NCBI GenBank assembly: GCA_002928515.1
Contig: PERI01000001.1
Span: 620,001 to 684,000, forward strand
DNA length: 64,000 nt
Source: Hyphomicrobium sp.
Lineage (GTDB): Bacteria; Pseudomonadota; Alphaproteobacteria; Rhizobiales; Hyphomicrobiaceae
Direction of reading: 5' to 3'
How positions within the stretch are numbered: the stretch's first letter is position 1; the number at the start of each line of letters is the position of its first letter. Positions 46,329 through 55,115 of this stretch are shown here, one piece after another. The translations under genes were made by a program, and so were the position numbers. The notes under the pieces were generated by a model that was not told where the DNA came from, ran no database searches, and saw nothing but the letters and a program-made list of their open reading frames with translations.

Positions 46329-48416
46329 ATGACATATTTGCTTCTGCAGACATTTCTCTTGTTGCTTGCGTCGTATTTTTGCGGCGCGTTTGTCGCGTGC
46401 CTAGCCAAGCAGCTTGTGCGCGGGCAGCGACGTGCTCCGGCGCAACCCGCGCAATGGGATAGACGCCGCCAGTATGATGACCAAACAGTTCCGCTGATTC
46501 CGATTCAAAGTTCAGTGGCGGGCAACATGGCCGCGAGCACGGCTGTTGCGGCCGCCGCTGCTGCAGCTGCTGCAACACGAGTTCCGCGCGATAACCAGCG
46601 TGTTGAAGTCGCGCATCAGTCGAGAGGGAGGAAGGTATCGCCTGCGCGCGACATCGCGCCTCCGCCGCCGCGTTCGCTTGTGCCTTCGCGACCGAGAACG
46701 CCTCGCGTCATTGAACCTGTCCAACCCAAGATCGACGTCGTGCCACGTCCTGCTCCGCGTCCTGCACCGCCAATCGCCGATGTCGGTCGCTTTGATCGCG
46801 CTTTAACGGGGCCAGAACTCAATGCCGGTATGCCGCGGATTGCCGTGGTTGAACTGAGGCCTGCGGTTTTGAAGTTTGCGACAGGTCCGGCTTTGCCATG
46901 GGTTCCGCCGCCGAAGTTGATTGCTGCCCCCGTAGAAACTAGCGCGCAACCGGATGCAGACGTTGCTGCTCCAGTTGGCGAACAGTCATTCCCTGAAAGA
47001 GTTGAACCTGCAGCAGACTTTGCAGACAAAGAAAAACGCCCAATTGCCAAGCCTCGTCGTTCTGAAGCTTTGACATCGTCGATTACCCAAGCGGCTACTG
47101 CGGCTGTTGCCGCTGCAAAATCGGCTGTCGCGGCGTTGGCACCGGTCAAAAAGGTCGAACCAGATAACGTTCAATCCGAGAGTGATCTGGAGCGTGGTGA
47201 GACAGATCAATCTGATGCGCCTGCTGAAGCGACATCAAAAGCCGGGCATGAGACATCGACTGACAAGGGCGCCGATGATGGTAAGATTATTAAGGTGCCG
47301 GGACCGGCGAGGCCTGCTGGGCCAACTCAGTCACAAGTTCTGAGTGAGCCAGCTGCCGAAAAGGATACTCCTGTCAGCGCTCCGCCAGCGCCACAGAAAA
47401 CGAAGTCTGTTCCCAAGCCGGTTATTGCCAAAGCTAATACTCCCGAAGTGCTTGATGGCGGTGACGACTTGCAACGTATCCGTGCGATCACGCCTGAAGT
47501 GGAGCAAGGGCTTAAATCTTTAGGTATGATGCGCTTTGAAGATATTGCGCGTTGGACGCCTGCTGAGATCAGCGTCATCGATGAAATGCTGGAATTGTCT
47601 GGGCGCATCGATCGCGAGCAATGGATCGAGCAAGCGCAGATCCTGGCCAAGGGCGGTGAGACCTATTACTCGCGTAATCGGGCGGCTGCGGCCAAACGCG
47701 TAACGCCTGATAAGCCTACGACGTTGCCTTCCGCCTCTGTCGATCAAGGCAACGAAAAGAGAAATGCGGACAACGGTGTGCCACCATCTGGGGCTGCGTC
47801 TTCGGAGCCGTCAAAAAAAGTAAAAGATGATGACAGTCGGTCAGAGCCGCTCGCCAATACTGACGTTTCAGAACCGGCGTCAGTGGCACCCCAGGCTCAG
47901 GGAAAATCAGTATCGGAGATCGCCGCCGCGGCAGCCGCTGCGATTGCGGCTGCATCTGCGAGTGTGACGCGCGGGCGTCGCCCGGTTGAACAGATCTCGC
48001 CGCTTTCGAAAGCCGATCCCAACGTGGTCATGCCGACCAAGTTATCTGCCGCAATTAAGGAGAGGGTGGCCAAAGATACAACTGAAACATCGACGCCATT
48101 CGATGCTCAGGCCCGCATTGAAACAGATGGATCGTCCGATGACGGAGACGATGAGCCAGGCGGTGATGACCTCAAACGCATCCGCGGCATCGGCGTCTTG
48201 ATTGAAAAACGCCTGAAGTCACTCGGGGTCACCACTTACGATCAGATTGCAAACTGGACGAATGGGGACATCGATCGCATCAGCCAGACATTAGATTTCA
48301 AAGGTCGTGTTGAGCGAGAAAACTGGGTCGAGCAGGCTCGTATATTGTCCAGCGGTGGCCAGACGGAATTTTCCCGCCGCGTTGATCGCGGTGATGTGGA
48401 ATCCAGTCGCGAATAA
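46329..48416 (+). CDS. membrane-anchored protein with two helix-hairpin-helix modules
   Basis: A 695-residue protein with an N-terminal membrane helix (YLLLQTFLLLLASYFCGAFV), a very long Pro/Ala/Ser/charged region, and two copies of a 75-residue module at about 377-450 and 611-685. The copies share half their residues by eye (GGDDL-x-RIR-x-I ... LKSLG ... IA-x-WT ... GR-x-x-RE-x-W-x-EQA-x-IL-x-x-GG). The second has a normal hairpin (RGIGVLIEKRL); the first has a degenerate one (RAITPEVEQGL). This module resembles the C-terminal HhH domain carried by some alphaproteobacterial NuoE and ribosomal L21 proteins. HhH domains usually bind DNA, or here possibly proteins. Third gene of the OmpA-BON unit. 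Function unknown. Confidence 0.82.
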   Translation: MTYLLLQTFLLLLASYFCGAFVACLAKQLVRGQRRAPAQPAQWDRRRQYDDQTVPLIPIQSSVAGNMAASTAVAAAAAAAAATRVPRDNQRVEVAHQSRGRKVSPARDIAPPPPRSLVPSRPRTPRVIEPVQPKIDVVPRPAPRPAPPIADVGRFDRALTGPELNAGMPRIAVVELRPAVLKFATGPALPWVPPPKLIAAPVETSAQPDADVAAPVGEQSFPERVEPAADFADKEKRPIAKPRRSEALTSSITQAATAAVAAAKSAVAALAPVKKVEPDNVQSESDLERGETDQSDAPAEATSKAGHETSTDKGADDGKIIKVPGPARPAGPTQSQVLSEPAAEKDTPVSAPPAPQKTKSVPKPVIAKANTPEVLDGGDDLQRIRAITPEVEQGLKSLGMMRFEDIARWTPAEISVIDEMLELSGRIDREQWIEQAQILAKGGETYYSRNRAAAAKRVTPDKPTTLPSASVDQGNEKRNADNGVPPSGAASSEPSKKVKDDDSRSEPLANTDVSEPASVAPQAQGKSVSEIAAAAAAAIAAASASVTRGRRPVEQISPLSKADPNVVMPTKLSAAIKERVAKDTTETSTPFDAQARIETDGSSDDGDDEPGGDDLKRIRGIGVLIEKRLKSLGVTTYDQIANWTNGDIDRISQTLDFKGRVERENWVEQARILSSGGQTEFSRRVDRGDVESSRE

Positions 48417-48424
48417 TTGACGAT

Positions 48425-49372
48425 TTAGGCAGCGTGCGATGTTACCTTGTCGCCTATCGGATCTGTGTCTGAGAAAAATTTTGCGATAGAAGATATTGTC
48501 GGGGCGTCGTTGAGTAACGGCGCGTGTCCTTGAGCGGGAACCGTCACATGCGATAATTTTGGGTGCCGCTTTTGCATTTCCAGAACTGTACTTTCCGACA
48601 ATAGATCAGAATTTGCTCCGCGAATAACCAGAACGGGTACGGGCTTTAAAGCCCCGAACTGAGGCCATAGTGCTGGAATTGGTCCATCGAACATCGACAA
48701 CGATTTTGCTAGTTTTGAATCATATCCGCTGATTGGCTTACCGTTGCGGTCATTAAAGAGTTGGCGCGTAAAAATTTCTATGTCGCCATCTGTGAGATTG
48801 GGAAAGTCGCGCTTTGTTAAATCGCGAACGATGCGGGCGGCTTCCGGCCATGTCTTGGGCGTTGGGATGCGTCCGACATAACTGGCGATGCGCACCAAAC
48901 CATCGCGATCGATGACAGGTCCGATATCATTCAATACAACTGCGCCTATGCGGCCGGGTTGGACGGCCGCTAGCACCATGGTAATCAGCCCGCCGCGCGA
49001 TGTGCCGATAATGCCGGCATCAAAGAGGTTCGTGACCGTCATAAAGTCAATGACATCGTGCATCTCGACGGGGACTGCGTAATTTTTCCAATCTGCATCG
49101 TGCTCGGATAGCCCACGGCCGCGCAAATCAAGCGTATAGACATCGCGAGGAGATGTAGGGTGCTGGCTCAGAGCCTGCGCCACTTCGTGAAAATCTCGGC
49201 TATTTCTGGTCAAGCCCGCGAGACACAAAACGGGGCGAGTTTGTTTGCGCCGATGGGCTGGCGTGGTCGGCGCATAGTGCCGCGCATAGAGGCGCAGGCC
49301 ATCGCGCGCTGAAAAAAAGATGTCTTTGAATACAGGCTTCGACGTTTCCATAACTGCGTTAGTGCCTCTCAT
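48425..49372 (-). CDS. alpha/beta-fold hydrolase
   Basis: A 315-residue alpha/beta hydrolase. Seen: PVLCLAGLTRNSRDFHEVAQ (oxyanion region), YTLDLRGRGLSEHD, the nucleophile elbow GTSRGG, a lid region with helices, VLVIRGANSDLLSESTVLEM (acid), and the catalytic His in VPAQGHAPLLNDAP. The motifs fit esterases or haloperoxidase-like hydrolases; the substrate is unknown. No signal peptide, so cytosolic. It converges on the HhH gene (8-base gap). Start at the ATG 49372 or an internal ATG at 49351. Confidence 0.9.
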   Translation of the reverse strand: MRGTNAVMETSKPVFKDIFFSARDGLRLYARHYAPTTPAHRRKQTRPVLCLAGLTRNSRDFHEVAQALSQHPTSPRDVYTLDLRGRGLSEHDADWKNYAVPVEMHDVIDFMTVTNLFDAGIIGTSRGGLITMVLAAVQPGRIGAVVLNDIGPVIDRDGLVRIASYVGRIPTPKTWPEAARIVRDLTKRDFPNLTDGDIEIFTRQLFNDRNGKPISGYDSKLAKSLSMFDGPIPALWPQFGALKPVPVLVIRGANSDLLSESTVLEMQKRHPKLSHVTVPAQGHAPLLNDAPTISSIAKFFSDTDPIGDKVTSHAA

Positions 49373-49399
49373 AGTCCATCGATGGATAGCCGTACTTCG

Positions 49400-51634
49400 T
49401 TAGCCTTCTGTGTTTTCAGCCTTGCCTCTGGGGGCCGCGTTCTCCTTGCTTGCAGGAACTTTATTGCTAGAACCGCGCGCGCGTTCGAGATCCTCAACGA
49501 TCCTGAGGGCGTTAGTTTCTTCGCCAATTCGTGCGCGATAAATTTGAATATTGGAAAGAACTTTTGTCACATATTCACGCGTTTCTGTAATTGGAATGCG
49601 CTCGATCCAGTCGATCGGGTCTATGTTGGGGTCGCGTGGGTCACCATTTTCGCGGATCCACTGCCGCGCGCGACCTGGCCCCGCATTGTAGCCAGCAAGG
49701 CCTAGAACATAAGAGCCACTGAATTCGCGCATGCGATCAGCGATGTAAGCTGACGCAATGGTGGCGTTGTAGGACGTGTCCGTCAAAAGGCGTGGGATAT
49801 CGCACTTGATTTTATAGTCTTGGCAGACATGCTTGGCGGTGACTGTCATCACCTGCATCAATCCTTTGGCACCAGCGCCAGAAACGGTCGATGGCTCAAA
49901 TTCCGTTTCCTGTCGCGTAATGCCAAGCAAAAAGGCCATCTCAGGTGGGGTGCCCAAAGGCTTGTAGGATGGGAACGTGTGGATTGGATATCCGTAGGTG
50001 AGAAGGTTTTGGCCTCGCGCGATGGCTGATTTCGCAATCCGCACCGACATCTGAGTATCGCCTAGCGCATCGGCTATGTGCGCAATCATTCCGGCTTCTG
50101 CTTCTGTCGGCAGACCAATGCGCAACGAGGTCAAGAACGGTCGCGTATACTCGCGCGACAAGTTCGCTTTTTTGGCAATGACCAATGCCTTGGCTGCATC
50201 TTGGGATATGAAATTCGCGATTTGATCGGCTGTTGGAAATTGCGGCGGAGAAATATCGATGGATGTACGATCCGGCTGTAGTTTTCGCATAGCCATCAGG
50301 CCATGGAATGTGTCGGGATTTTTTGTTGCCAATTTGTAGTAATTTTCAGCTTCCGACTTATCGCCACGAGCATCGGCGAGACGGCCCAACCAGAAAGCAG
50401 CTTTAGCCCGACTTAAGGGGCCATCTGCTGCTTCAGAAAAAGCTTTGAAATGCTGCTCTGCGCTTTTTGAATCTTTCAGATAGCGCCATGCGATCCAGCC
50501 CGCCATGAACGTTTGTTCTTTGCGCGGGTTGACGGTGAGCGGTCCGGCATCTTTGGTCAACTCATAGGCGAGCTTATGTTTGCCCGCTTTTAAAGCGCCG
50601 TATGCGAGTTGGCGACGTTCGGCCCACCATTCATCCAGAACGGCAATTTTATCTGGATCGGGTGGTATGCTCAGAATAATTTTGGCTGCTTCTTCAACCT
50701 TACCAGCTTTGCGCAAAACTTGGGCGCGATGGAAAGCAAGGCCAGGGTCGGAATCGTGGTTGCCGGGGACTGCGTCGATCAAGCCGCGCGCGTTCGATGA
50801 TTTTGAAAATACAGCGAGACGCGCGGTGGCTTTTTTCTGCTCATCTGCGGACAATAAGGGAATGACACGTCGCGAAAATGCGGCGCGTTCTGCACGATTT
50901 CCAGCCCAACGAACGTCATCCGTCACCATCCGATCAAAGCGCCACTTGTGATCGGCTTCAGTCAACAATTCAGCAAAGCGGCGAAGAAATCCGGTTTCTA
51001 GGGTAGCTGGTATCGTCATCTCACGCCAAGCTTTGGCCGCGAGTTTTTTGGCTTCTTCTTTTTTGCCTTCGGCGAGGTTCGCTGAAGCAAGCGCCGCAAA
51101 GCCAATGCCTGTTGCAGGTTGCGACGCGCTAAAGAATGATTTGATCGATGATGCGCTGCCGCCTTGGATGAAGAGTGCCTCTTCCATGCGCTGGGTCATC
51201 ATCGTGCGGTCAGGCCAGAGAGGATTTCCTTTCAGAAAATCTTGGTATTCGGACGCGGTGCCATAGCCTGCGCGTAGTTTGACCCAAGTCACTAGTTTTT
51301 TGCCGACGGGATCGCCGATGGTTTCGTGCAGTGCGTTGACGCGAGATAGGTTGTTGGCTTTGACGGCTGCGATAGCACCACGGATGGCTTCGGTATCGTT
51401 GGCAGATAATGAAACTCCCATGAGGGGAGCTAAGGCTGCGTCGATCTTGGCGACATGATCAGCCTCAGATTTGGGCCGTTGTAGTTTTTGCCGCTCGGTG
51501 GTTTGAGGTTGTTTGGCTGCTGCTGCTAATTCCTGTGGAAATACGAGGATGACCGCAGCACAGACGCCAGCAACGCCAAAACCGCATAGTGGCCCCGATA
51601 GCCAGCGTTGTTTTGCCAAATTGAGCAGGTTCAC
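49400..51634 (-). CDS. soluble lytic murein transglycosylase (Slt70-like)
   Basis: A 744-residue periplasmic lytic transglycosylase that cleaves peptidoglycan glycan strands to 1,6-anhydro muropeptides. Seen: a signal segment (LCGFGVAGVCAAVILVFPQE), a long helical solenoid as in Slt70 (for example YYKLATKNPDTFHGLMAMRK), and in the last 175 residues the SLT domain with catalytic Glu in ITRQETEFEPSTVSG, GAKGLMQVMTVTAKHVC, and GLAGYNAGPGRARQWIREN. The C-terminal tail is charged and low in complexity. Start: a GTG at 51634, with GAGGG about eight bases upstream, starts just before the signal peptide; an earlier frame from 51733 has no support. Confidence 0.95.
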   Translation of the reverse strand: MNLLNLAKQRWLSGPLCGFGVAGVCAAVILVFPQELAAAAKQPQTTERQKLQRPKSEADHVAKIDAALAPLMGVSLSANDTEAIRGAIAAVKANNLSRVNALHETIGDPVGKKLVTWVKLRAGYGTASEYQDFLKGNPLWPDRTMMTQRMEEALFIQGGSASSIKSFFSASQPATGIGFAALASANLAEGKKEEAKKLAAKAWREMTIPATLETGFLRRFAELLTEADHKWRFDRMVTDDVRWAGNRAERAAFSRRVIPLLSADEQKKATARLAVFSKSSNARGLIDAVPGNHDSDPGLAFHRAQVLRKAGKVEEAAKIILSIPPDPDKIAVLDEWWAERRQLAYGALKAGKHKLAYELTKDAGPLTVNPRKEQTFMAGWIAWRYLKDSKSAEQHFKAFSEAADGPLSRAKAAFWLGRLADARGDKSEAENYYKLATKNPDTFHGLMAMRKLQPDRTSIDISPPQFPTADQIANFISQDAAKALVIAKKANLSREYTRPFLTSLRIGLPTEAEAGMIAHIADALGDTQMSVRIAKSAIARGQNLLTYGYPIHTFPSYKPLGTPPEMAFLLGITRQETEFEPSTVSGAGAKGLMQVMTVTAKHVCQDYKIKCDIPRLLTDTSYNATIASAYIADRMREFSGSYVLGLAGYNAGPGRARQWIRENGDPRDPNIDPIDWIERIPITETREYVTKVLSNIQIYRARIGEETNALRIVEDLERARGSSNKVPASKENAAPRGKAENTEG

Positions 51635-51844
51635 GTCGTTATCCCTCAGGATTTCTGGGGGCTTGCGGTCACCTTGCAGGCAGCCGGGCAAGCGCCTAAT
51701 GTTGCATCGCTCTGCCTTGGCGCTGATCCACAATCAACGCATTAAGCGAGGGGACAGGGCTGAGTGCAAGCGCTTTGATAACTTTCGGTCGCATGTATGT
51801 GCGGCAACACCGTGACTTCCGCCGTACACTGCGGCCGTGATCAG

Positions 51845-51874
51845 TTGCGGTTCCTTATGCAACCTGGATATTTG
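51845..51874 (+). promoter_or_regulatory. weak promoter candidate upstream of dapA
   Basis: TTGCGG, 18 bases, TATTTG, about 50 bases before the dapA start. The -10 match is modest. Confidence 0.25.
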
Positions 51875-51922
51875 GCTTAGGTGGTGGCACCATTTGCCAG
51901 GCATCCCATTACGGGCAGACGC

Positions 51923-52813
51923 ATGTTTAAAGGTTCTATCACGGCGCTTATTACACCTTTCAAGAACGGTGCACTCGATGAGGCCGCGCTGACGCGCTTT
52001 GTTGATTGGCAGATTAAAGAAGGTACGCACGGGCTCGTGCCGGTCGGCACAACGGGCGAAAGTCCGACGCTGGATTTTGACGAACATAAGCGCGTGATTG
52101 CCCTGACCGTCGAGGCGGCGAAAAAACGTGTACCCGTCATGGCTGGAACGGGTTCGAATTCGACCGATGAAGCTATCGAGCTGTCTCAATATGCTGAGAA
52201 GGCTGGGGCCGACGGTGTGCTTGTCGTGACGCCCTACTACAATAAGCCCACGCAGGAAGGGCTTTACCAACACTTCAAAGCGATCAACGACGCCATCAAT
52301 ATTCCGATTGTGATCTACAATATTCCGGCGCGATCCATCGTCGATATGTCTGTCGCAACAATGGCGCGATGTTTTGCGCTGAAAAATATTATCGGCGTGA
52401 AAGATGCAACCGCCAATCTTGCGCGTCCGTCACAGCAACGCGCTGCGATGGGGCCAGAATTTTGCCAGTTGTCTGGTGAGGATGCGACCGCATTGGGTTT
52501 TATGGCTCATGGCGGTGTTGGTTGTATTTCGGTTGCGTCCAACGTCGCGCCTCGGTTGTGTGCCGAATTCCAAAATGCATGCTTGGCAGGTGATTTCAAA
52601 AAGGCGCTCGCTTTGCAGGATCGATTGATGCCGTTGCATGACGTCTTGTTTGTTGAGACGAACCCCGGCCCAGTAAAATATGCGGTGTCACGCCTTGGTC
52701 TCTGCACGCCTGAAATGCGTTTGCCGATGGTGCCGATATCAGACGAATCCAAATTGGCCGTTGATCGTGTGCTTCAGCAACTTGGCCTGATCGACGCCAA
52801 AGCGGCCGAATAA
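51923..52813 (+). CDS. dapA: 4-hydroxy-tetrahydrodipicolinate synthase
   Basis: Condenses pyruvate with aspartate semialdehyde, the first step specific to lysine and diaminopimelate synthesis. Seen in 296 residues: [59 protein letters not shown] with the Tyr of the catalytic triad, VIYNIPARS and the Schiff-base Lys160 in [10 protein letters not shown]. The length and these positions agree with E. coli DapA. I start at the ATG at 51923, which matches the family N-terminus; a frame from 51881 would add 14 unrelated residues. It is followed by smpB 22 bases later. Confidence 0.97.
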   Translation: MFKGSITALITPFKNGALDEAALTRFVDWQIKEGTHGLVPVGTTGESPTLDFDEHKRVIALTVEAAKKRVPVMAGTGSNSTDEAIELSQYAEKAGADGVLVVTPYYNKPTQEGLYQHFKAINDAINIPIVIYNIPARSIVDMSVATMARCFALKNIIGVKDATANLARPSQQRAAMGPEFCQLSGEDATALGFMAHGGVGCISVASNVAPRLCAEFQNACLAGDFKKALALQDRLMPLHDVLFVETNPGPVKYAVSRLGLCTPEMRLPMVPISDESKLAVDRVLQQLGLIDAKAAE

Positions 52814-52835
52814 TTGCCGCCGGAGTTTTTAAGTC

Positions 52836-53309
52836 ATGGCTTCTAAGCGAGACGACGGCTCTACGCTCGTCGCCGAAAACCGTAAGGCGCGGCACGAGTA
52901 TTTTATTACGGATAGCTGGGAAGCCGGAATCGAGTTGCTCGGTTCGGAAGTTAAGTCTCTACGCCGTGGACAATCCAATATCGCCGAAAGCTATGCTTCG
53001 ATTGAAGACGGCGGGATTTGGATGATCAACAGCTATATTGCCGAATACCCTGGCGCAGCGCTGTTTCAGCATGAACCTCGGCGCAAACGTAAGCTACTGT
53101 TACACAGCAGAGAGATCGTCAAACTGGCGCACGGTGTCGAGCGTAAGGGTATGACAATCATTCCCTTAGAACTTTACTTCAATGCGCGGGGTCGCGCGAA
53201 ACTCAAGATAGGATTGGCCGAAGGAAAGAAGCTGCACGACAAACGCGAGGACGCAGCCAAGCGCGATTGGAATAGGCAGAAGGCACGCCTGTTGCGCGAC
53301 AAGGGGTAG
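52836..53309 (+). CDS. smpB: SsrA-binding protein SmpB
   Basis: The protein that binds tmRNA and brings it to stalled ribosomes. Seen in 157 residues: [40 protein letters not shown], AYIxxYP-type [40 protein letters not shown], and a basic C-terminal tail with [20 protein letters not shown]. Complete. No tmRNA gene was recognised in this window. It lies between dapA and the peroxiredoxin pair, the usual dapA-smpB order in alphaproteobacteria. Confidence 0.97.
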   Translation: MASKRDDGSTLVAENRKARHEYFITDSWEAGIELLGSEVKSLRRGQSNIAESYASIEDGGIWMINSYIAEYPGAALFQHEPRRKRKLLLHSREIVKLAHGVERKGMTIIPLELYFNARGRAKLKIGLAEGKKLHDKREDAAKRDWNRQKARLLRDKG

Positions 53310-53312
53310 GGC

Positions 53313-53888
53313 ATGAAGAACCAGAAGAGTTTGCTGTCTGTGGATTGGTCCAAATTGCCAGTTCCGGTCGATGACGGCGCGGCTCGGCATCTTATGCATC
53401 TCTTGCTGCCTGCATTTCCACTGCCAGCGACCGATGGCACACTGGTTTCGCTCTCGGGGCTCACCGGCAGAACTGTCCTTTACATTTATTCTTTGACGGG
53501 CCGTCCTGGCAGCGATCTCCCTGATGGGTGGGACGCCATTCCAGGTGCGCGGGGCTGTACGCCACAATCGTGCGCATTTCGCGATAATTTTGCAGCCCTA
53601 CGCATGGCTGGCGCCAAACAAATCTTTGGTCTCTCGACGCAAGATACTGCCTATCAGCGTGAAGTGGTGGAACGCTTACAATTACCGTTCTCATTGCTAT
53701 CGGATGCTGAACTCAAGTTTGGCCAGGCTCTCTCGTTGCCGCGAATGCGCGTTGGCAACTTCACGCATTTGCGGCGCTTGACGATGATTATTGACGATGG
53801 GCTGATCAAACACGTTTTTTATCCGATATTTCCACCTGATAAGAATGCGGCTGATGTTTTGGCTTGGCTTAAAGCGAACCCGTTATGA
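53313..53888 (+). CDS. peroxiredoxin (BCP/PrxQ-like, both cysteines present)
   Basis: A 191-residue thioredoxin-fold peroxidase of the PrxQ/BCP type, expected to reduce hydroperoxides. Seen: VSLSGLTGRTVLYIYSLTGR, an extended loop with GWDAIPGARG, then GCTPQSCAFRD with the peroxidatic Cys82 and resolving Cys87 five residues later, as in PrxQ. The loop between the first strand and the active site is longer than usual for BCP. Later comes LPFSLLSDAELKFGQALSLP and RRLTMIIDDG. It starts three bases past smpB, and its stop overlaps the next paralogue by four bases (ATGA). Confidence 0.88.
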   Translation: MKNQKSLLSVDWSKLPVPVDDGAARHLMHLLLPAFPLPATDGTLVSLSGLTGRTVLYIYSLTGRPGSDLPDGWDAIPGARGCTPQSCAFRDNFAALRMAGAKQIFGLSTQDTAYQREVVERLQLPFSLLSDAELKFGQALSLPRMRVGNFTHLRRLTMIIDDGLIKHVFYPIFPPDKNAADVLAWLKANPL

Positions 53889-54433
53889 CCCCTGAAACCT
53901 ATCCAAGTGCCTTAGATGACGGTGGTGCTCGTCACTTAATTGCCGGCACTCGCTTGCCAGATATCGCTCTTGAGGCAACACGTGGTGCGCCTGTGACGCT
54001 CGCGCGTTTTCAAGAGCGTTGCGTCGTCGTCATTTATCCGATGACAGGCACGCCTGGGCGCGCAAACCCGCCAGACTGGGATGTCATTCCGGGCGCTCAT
54101 GGGTCAACGCCCGAACTTGAAGGGTTTCGTGACGCTTACGATGCGTTTCAATTGCTTGGATATGAGATTTTCGGGTTGAGTGGACAATCGCGTGCAGAGC
54201 AAACTGCATTTTCACAGCGCGTAGGATTGCCATTCCAACTCATCAGCGATGCGAACCTCGCTTTTGCCGATGCGTTGAGCTTGCCGCGGTTTGAGACGGG
54301 TCAGATGTCATATCTCAAACGACTGACGATGGTTGTTAGAAACGGTGTGATTTATCGAACGTACTATCCTGTGCTCTCGCCTGATGAGCACGCGCGCGAA
54401 GTTCTTGCTACGCTTAACGCAAGTCAGACCTAA
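53885..54433 (+). CDS. peroxiredoxin-like paralogue lacking the active-site cysteines
   Basis: A 182-residue protein clearly homologous along its length to the previous one: ALDDGGARHLIAGTRLPDIA, the same long loop GWDxIPGAxG (PDWDVIPGAHG), and QLISDANLAFADALSLPRFE. In the active-site motif it reads GSTPELEGFRD instead of GCTPQSCAFRD: Ser74 and Glu79 stand where the two cysteines should be. Its only Cys is in a core beta strand (Cys46). So it probably cannot act as a peroxidase, and may be a partner or regulator of the active protein. Coupled to it by a four-base overlap. Its end overlaps the convergent UDG gene by 20 bases. Confidence 0.85.
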   Translation: MTPETYPSALDDGGARHLIAGTRLPDIALEATRGAPVTLARFQERCVVVIYPMTGTPGRANPPDWDVIPGAHGSTPELEGFRDAYDAFQLLGYEIFGLSGQSRAEQTAFSQRVGLPFQLISDANLAFADALSLPRFETGQMSYLKRLTMVVRNGVIYRTYYPVLSPDEHAREVLATLNASQT

Positions 54434-55088
54434 TCGCAGCGAACACGGCATGAAACATGTCCGGTGTTAATCTGCGGGTGTTGGTATTGTAGCGTGAGCA
54501 ATGGAAGCTATCGTACAAGACGCGGCCGTTGCCTATGTCGTGGCGCGCACCGTGCGCAAATGTAAACTTTGCTTTTGGTAATCCAAGGGTGGTCAATGCT
54601 TGGTCGTGAGCAATGCGCCCGAGCGCGAGCATAATTTTGAGCTTTGGTAATTCAGCTAAGCGGGCTGTAAAAAATTGACGACACTGAGATATTTCCGCTG
54701 GGGTCGGCTTATTTTCCGGCGGTGCACATCGCACTGCATTTGTGATCATGCAATTTACGAGATGAAGTCCGTCGTCAGGCCTTGCTTCATAGGTGCCGCG
54801 TGCGAAGCCGAACTTTAAGAGTGTGGAGTAGAGAAGTTCACCTGCATAATCGCCGGTGAATGGTCGCCCTGTGCGATTGGCACCCATGCGGCCTGGCGCG
54901 AGCCCGACGATGAGCAAATTTGCGTTTGGATCGCCAAACGATGGAACAGCACCATTGAACCACTCGGGTTCTTCTCGTTCATTCGTTTGTCGATAATTGA
55001 CAAGGCGTGGGCATAACTGACATTTGGGCGGCGCTTCAGGTGGCCCGGCAATCGTTGTTTTTGCGCGCAGACTTGCACGGGCCGCCAT
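54414..55088 (-). CDS. uracil-DNA glycosylase, family 5 (UDGb)-like
   Basis: A 224-residue DNA repair glycosylase with an iron-sulfur cluster. Seen: cluster cysteines in KCQLCPRLVNYR and VRCAPPENKPTPAEISQC, the first motif GLAPGRMGANRTGRPFTGD, TNAVRCAPPEN, LALGRIAHDQAL, and the second motif HCSRYNTNTRRLTPDMF, close to the HPSxxNVNTGRLT of family 5 (UDGb). Family 5 enzymes remove uracil and also deaminated purines. It converges on the peroxiredoxin-like gene and is followed on its own strand by nothing else. Start at 55088 is the first good ATG. Confidence 0.9.
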   Translation of the reverse strand: MAARASLRAKTTIAGPPEAPPKCQLCPRLVNYRQTNEREEPEWFNGAVPSFGDPNANLLIVGLAPGRMGANRTGRPFTGDYAGELLYSTLLKFGFARGTYEARPDDGLHLVNCMITNAVRCAPPENKPTPAEISQCRQFFTARLAELPKLKIMLALGRIAHDQALTTLGLPKAKFTFAHGARHDIGNGRVLYDSFHCSRYNTNTRRLTPDMFHAVFAAIRSDLR

Positions 55089-55115
55089 GTCGTACCTAAG
55101 TTTGGGCTGAGCCGA

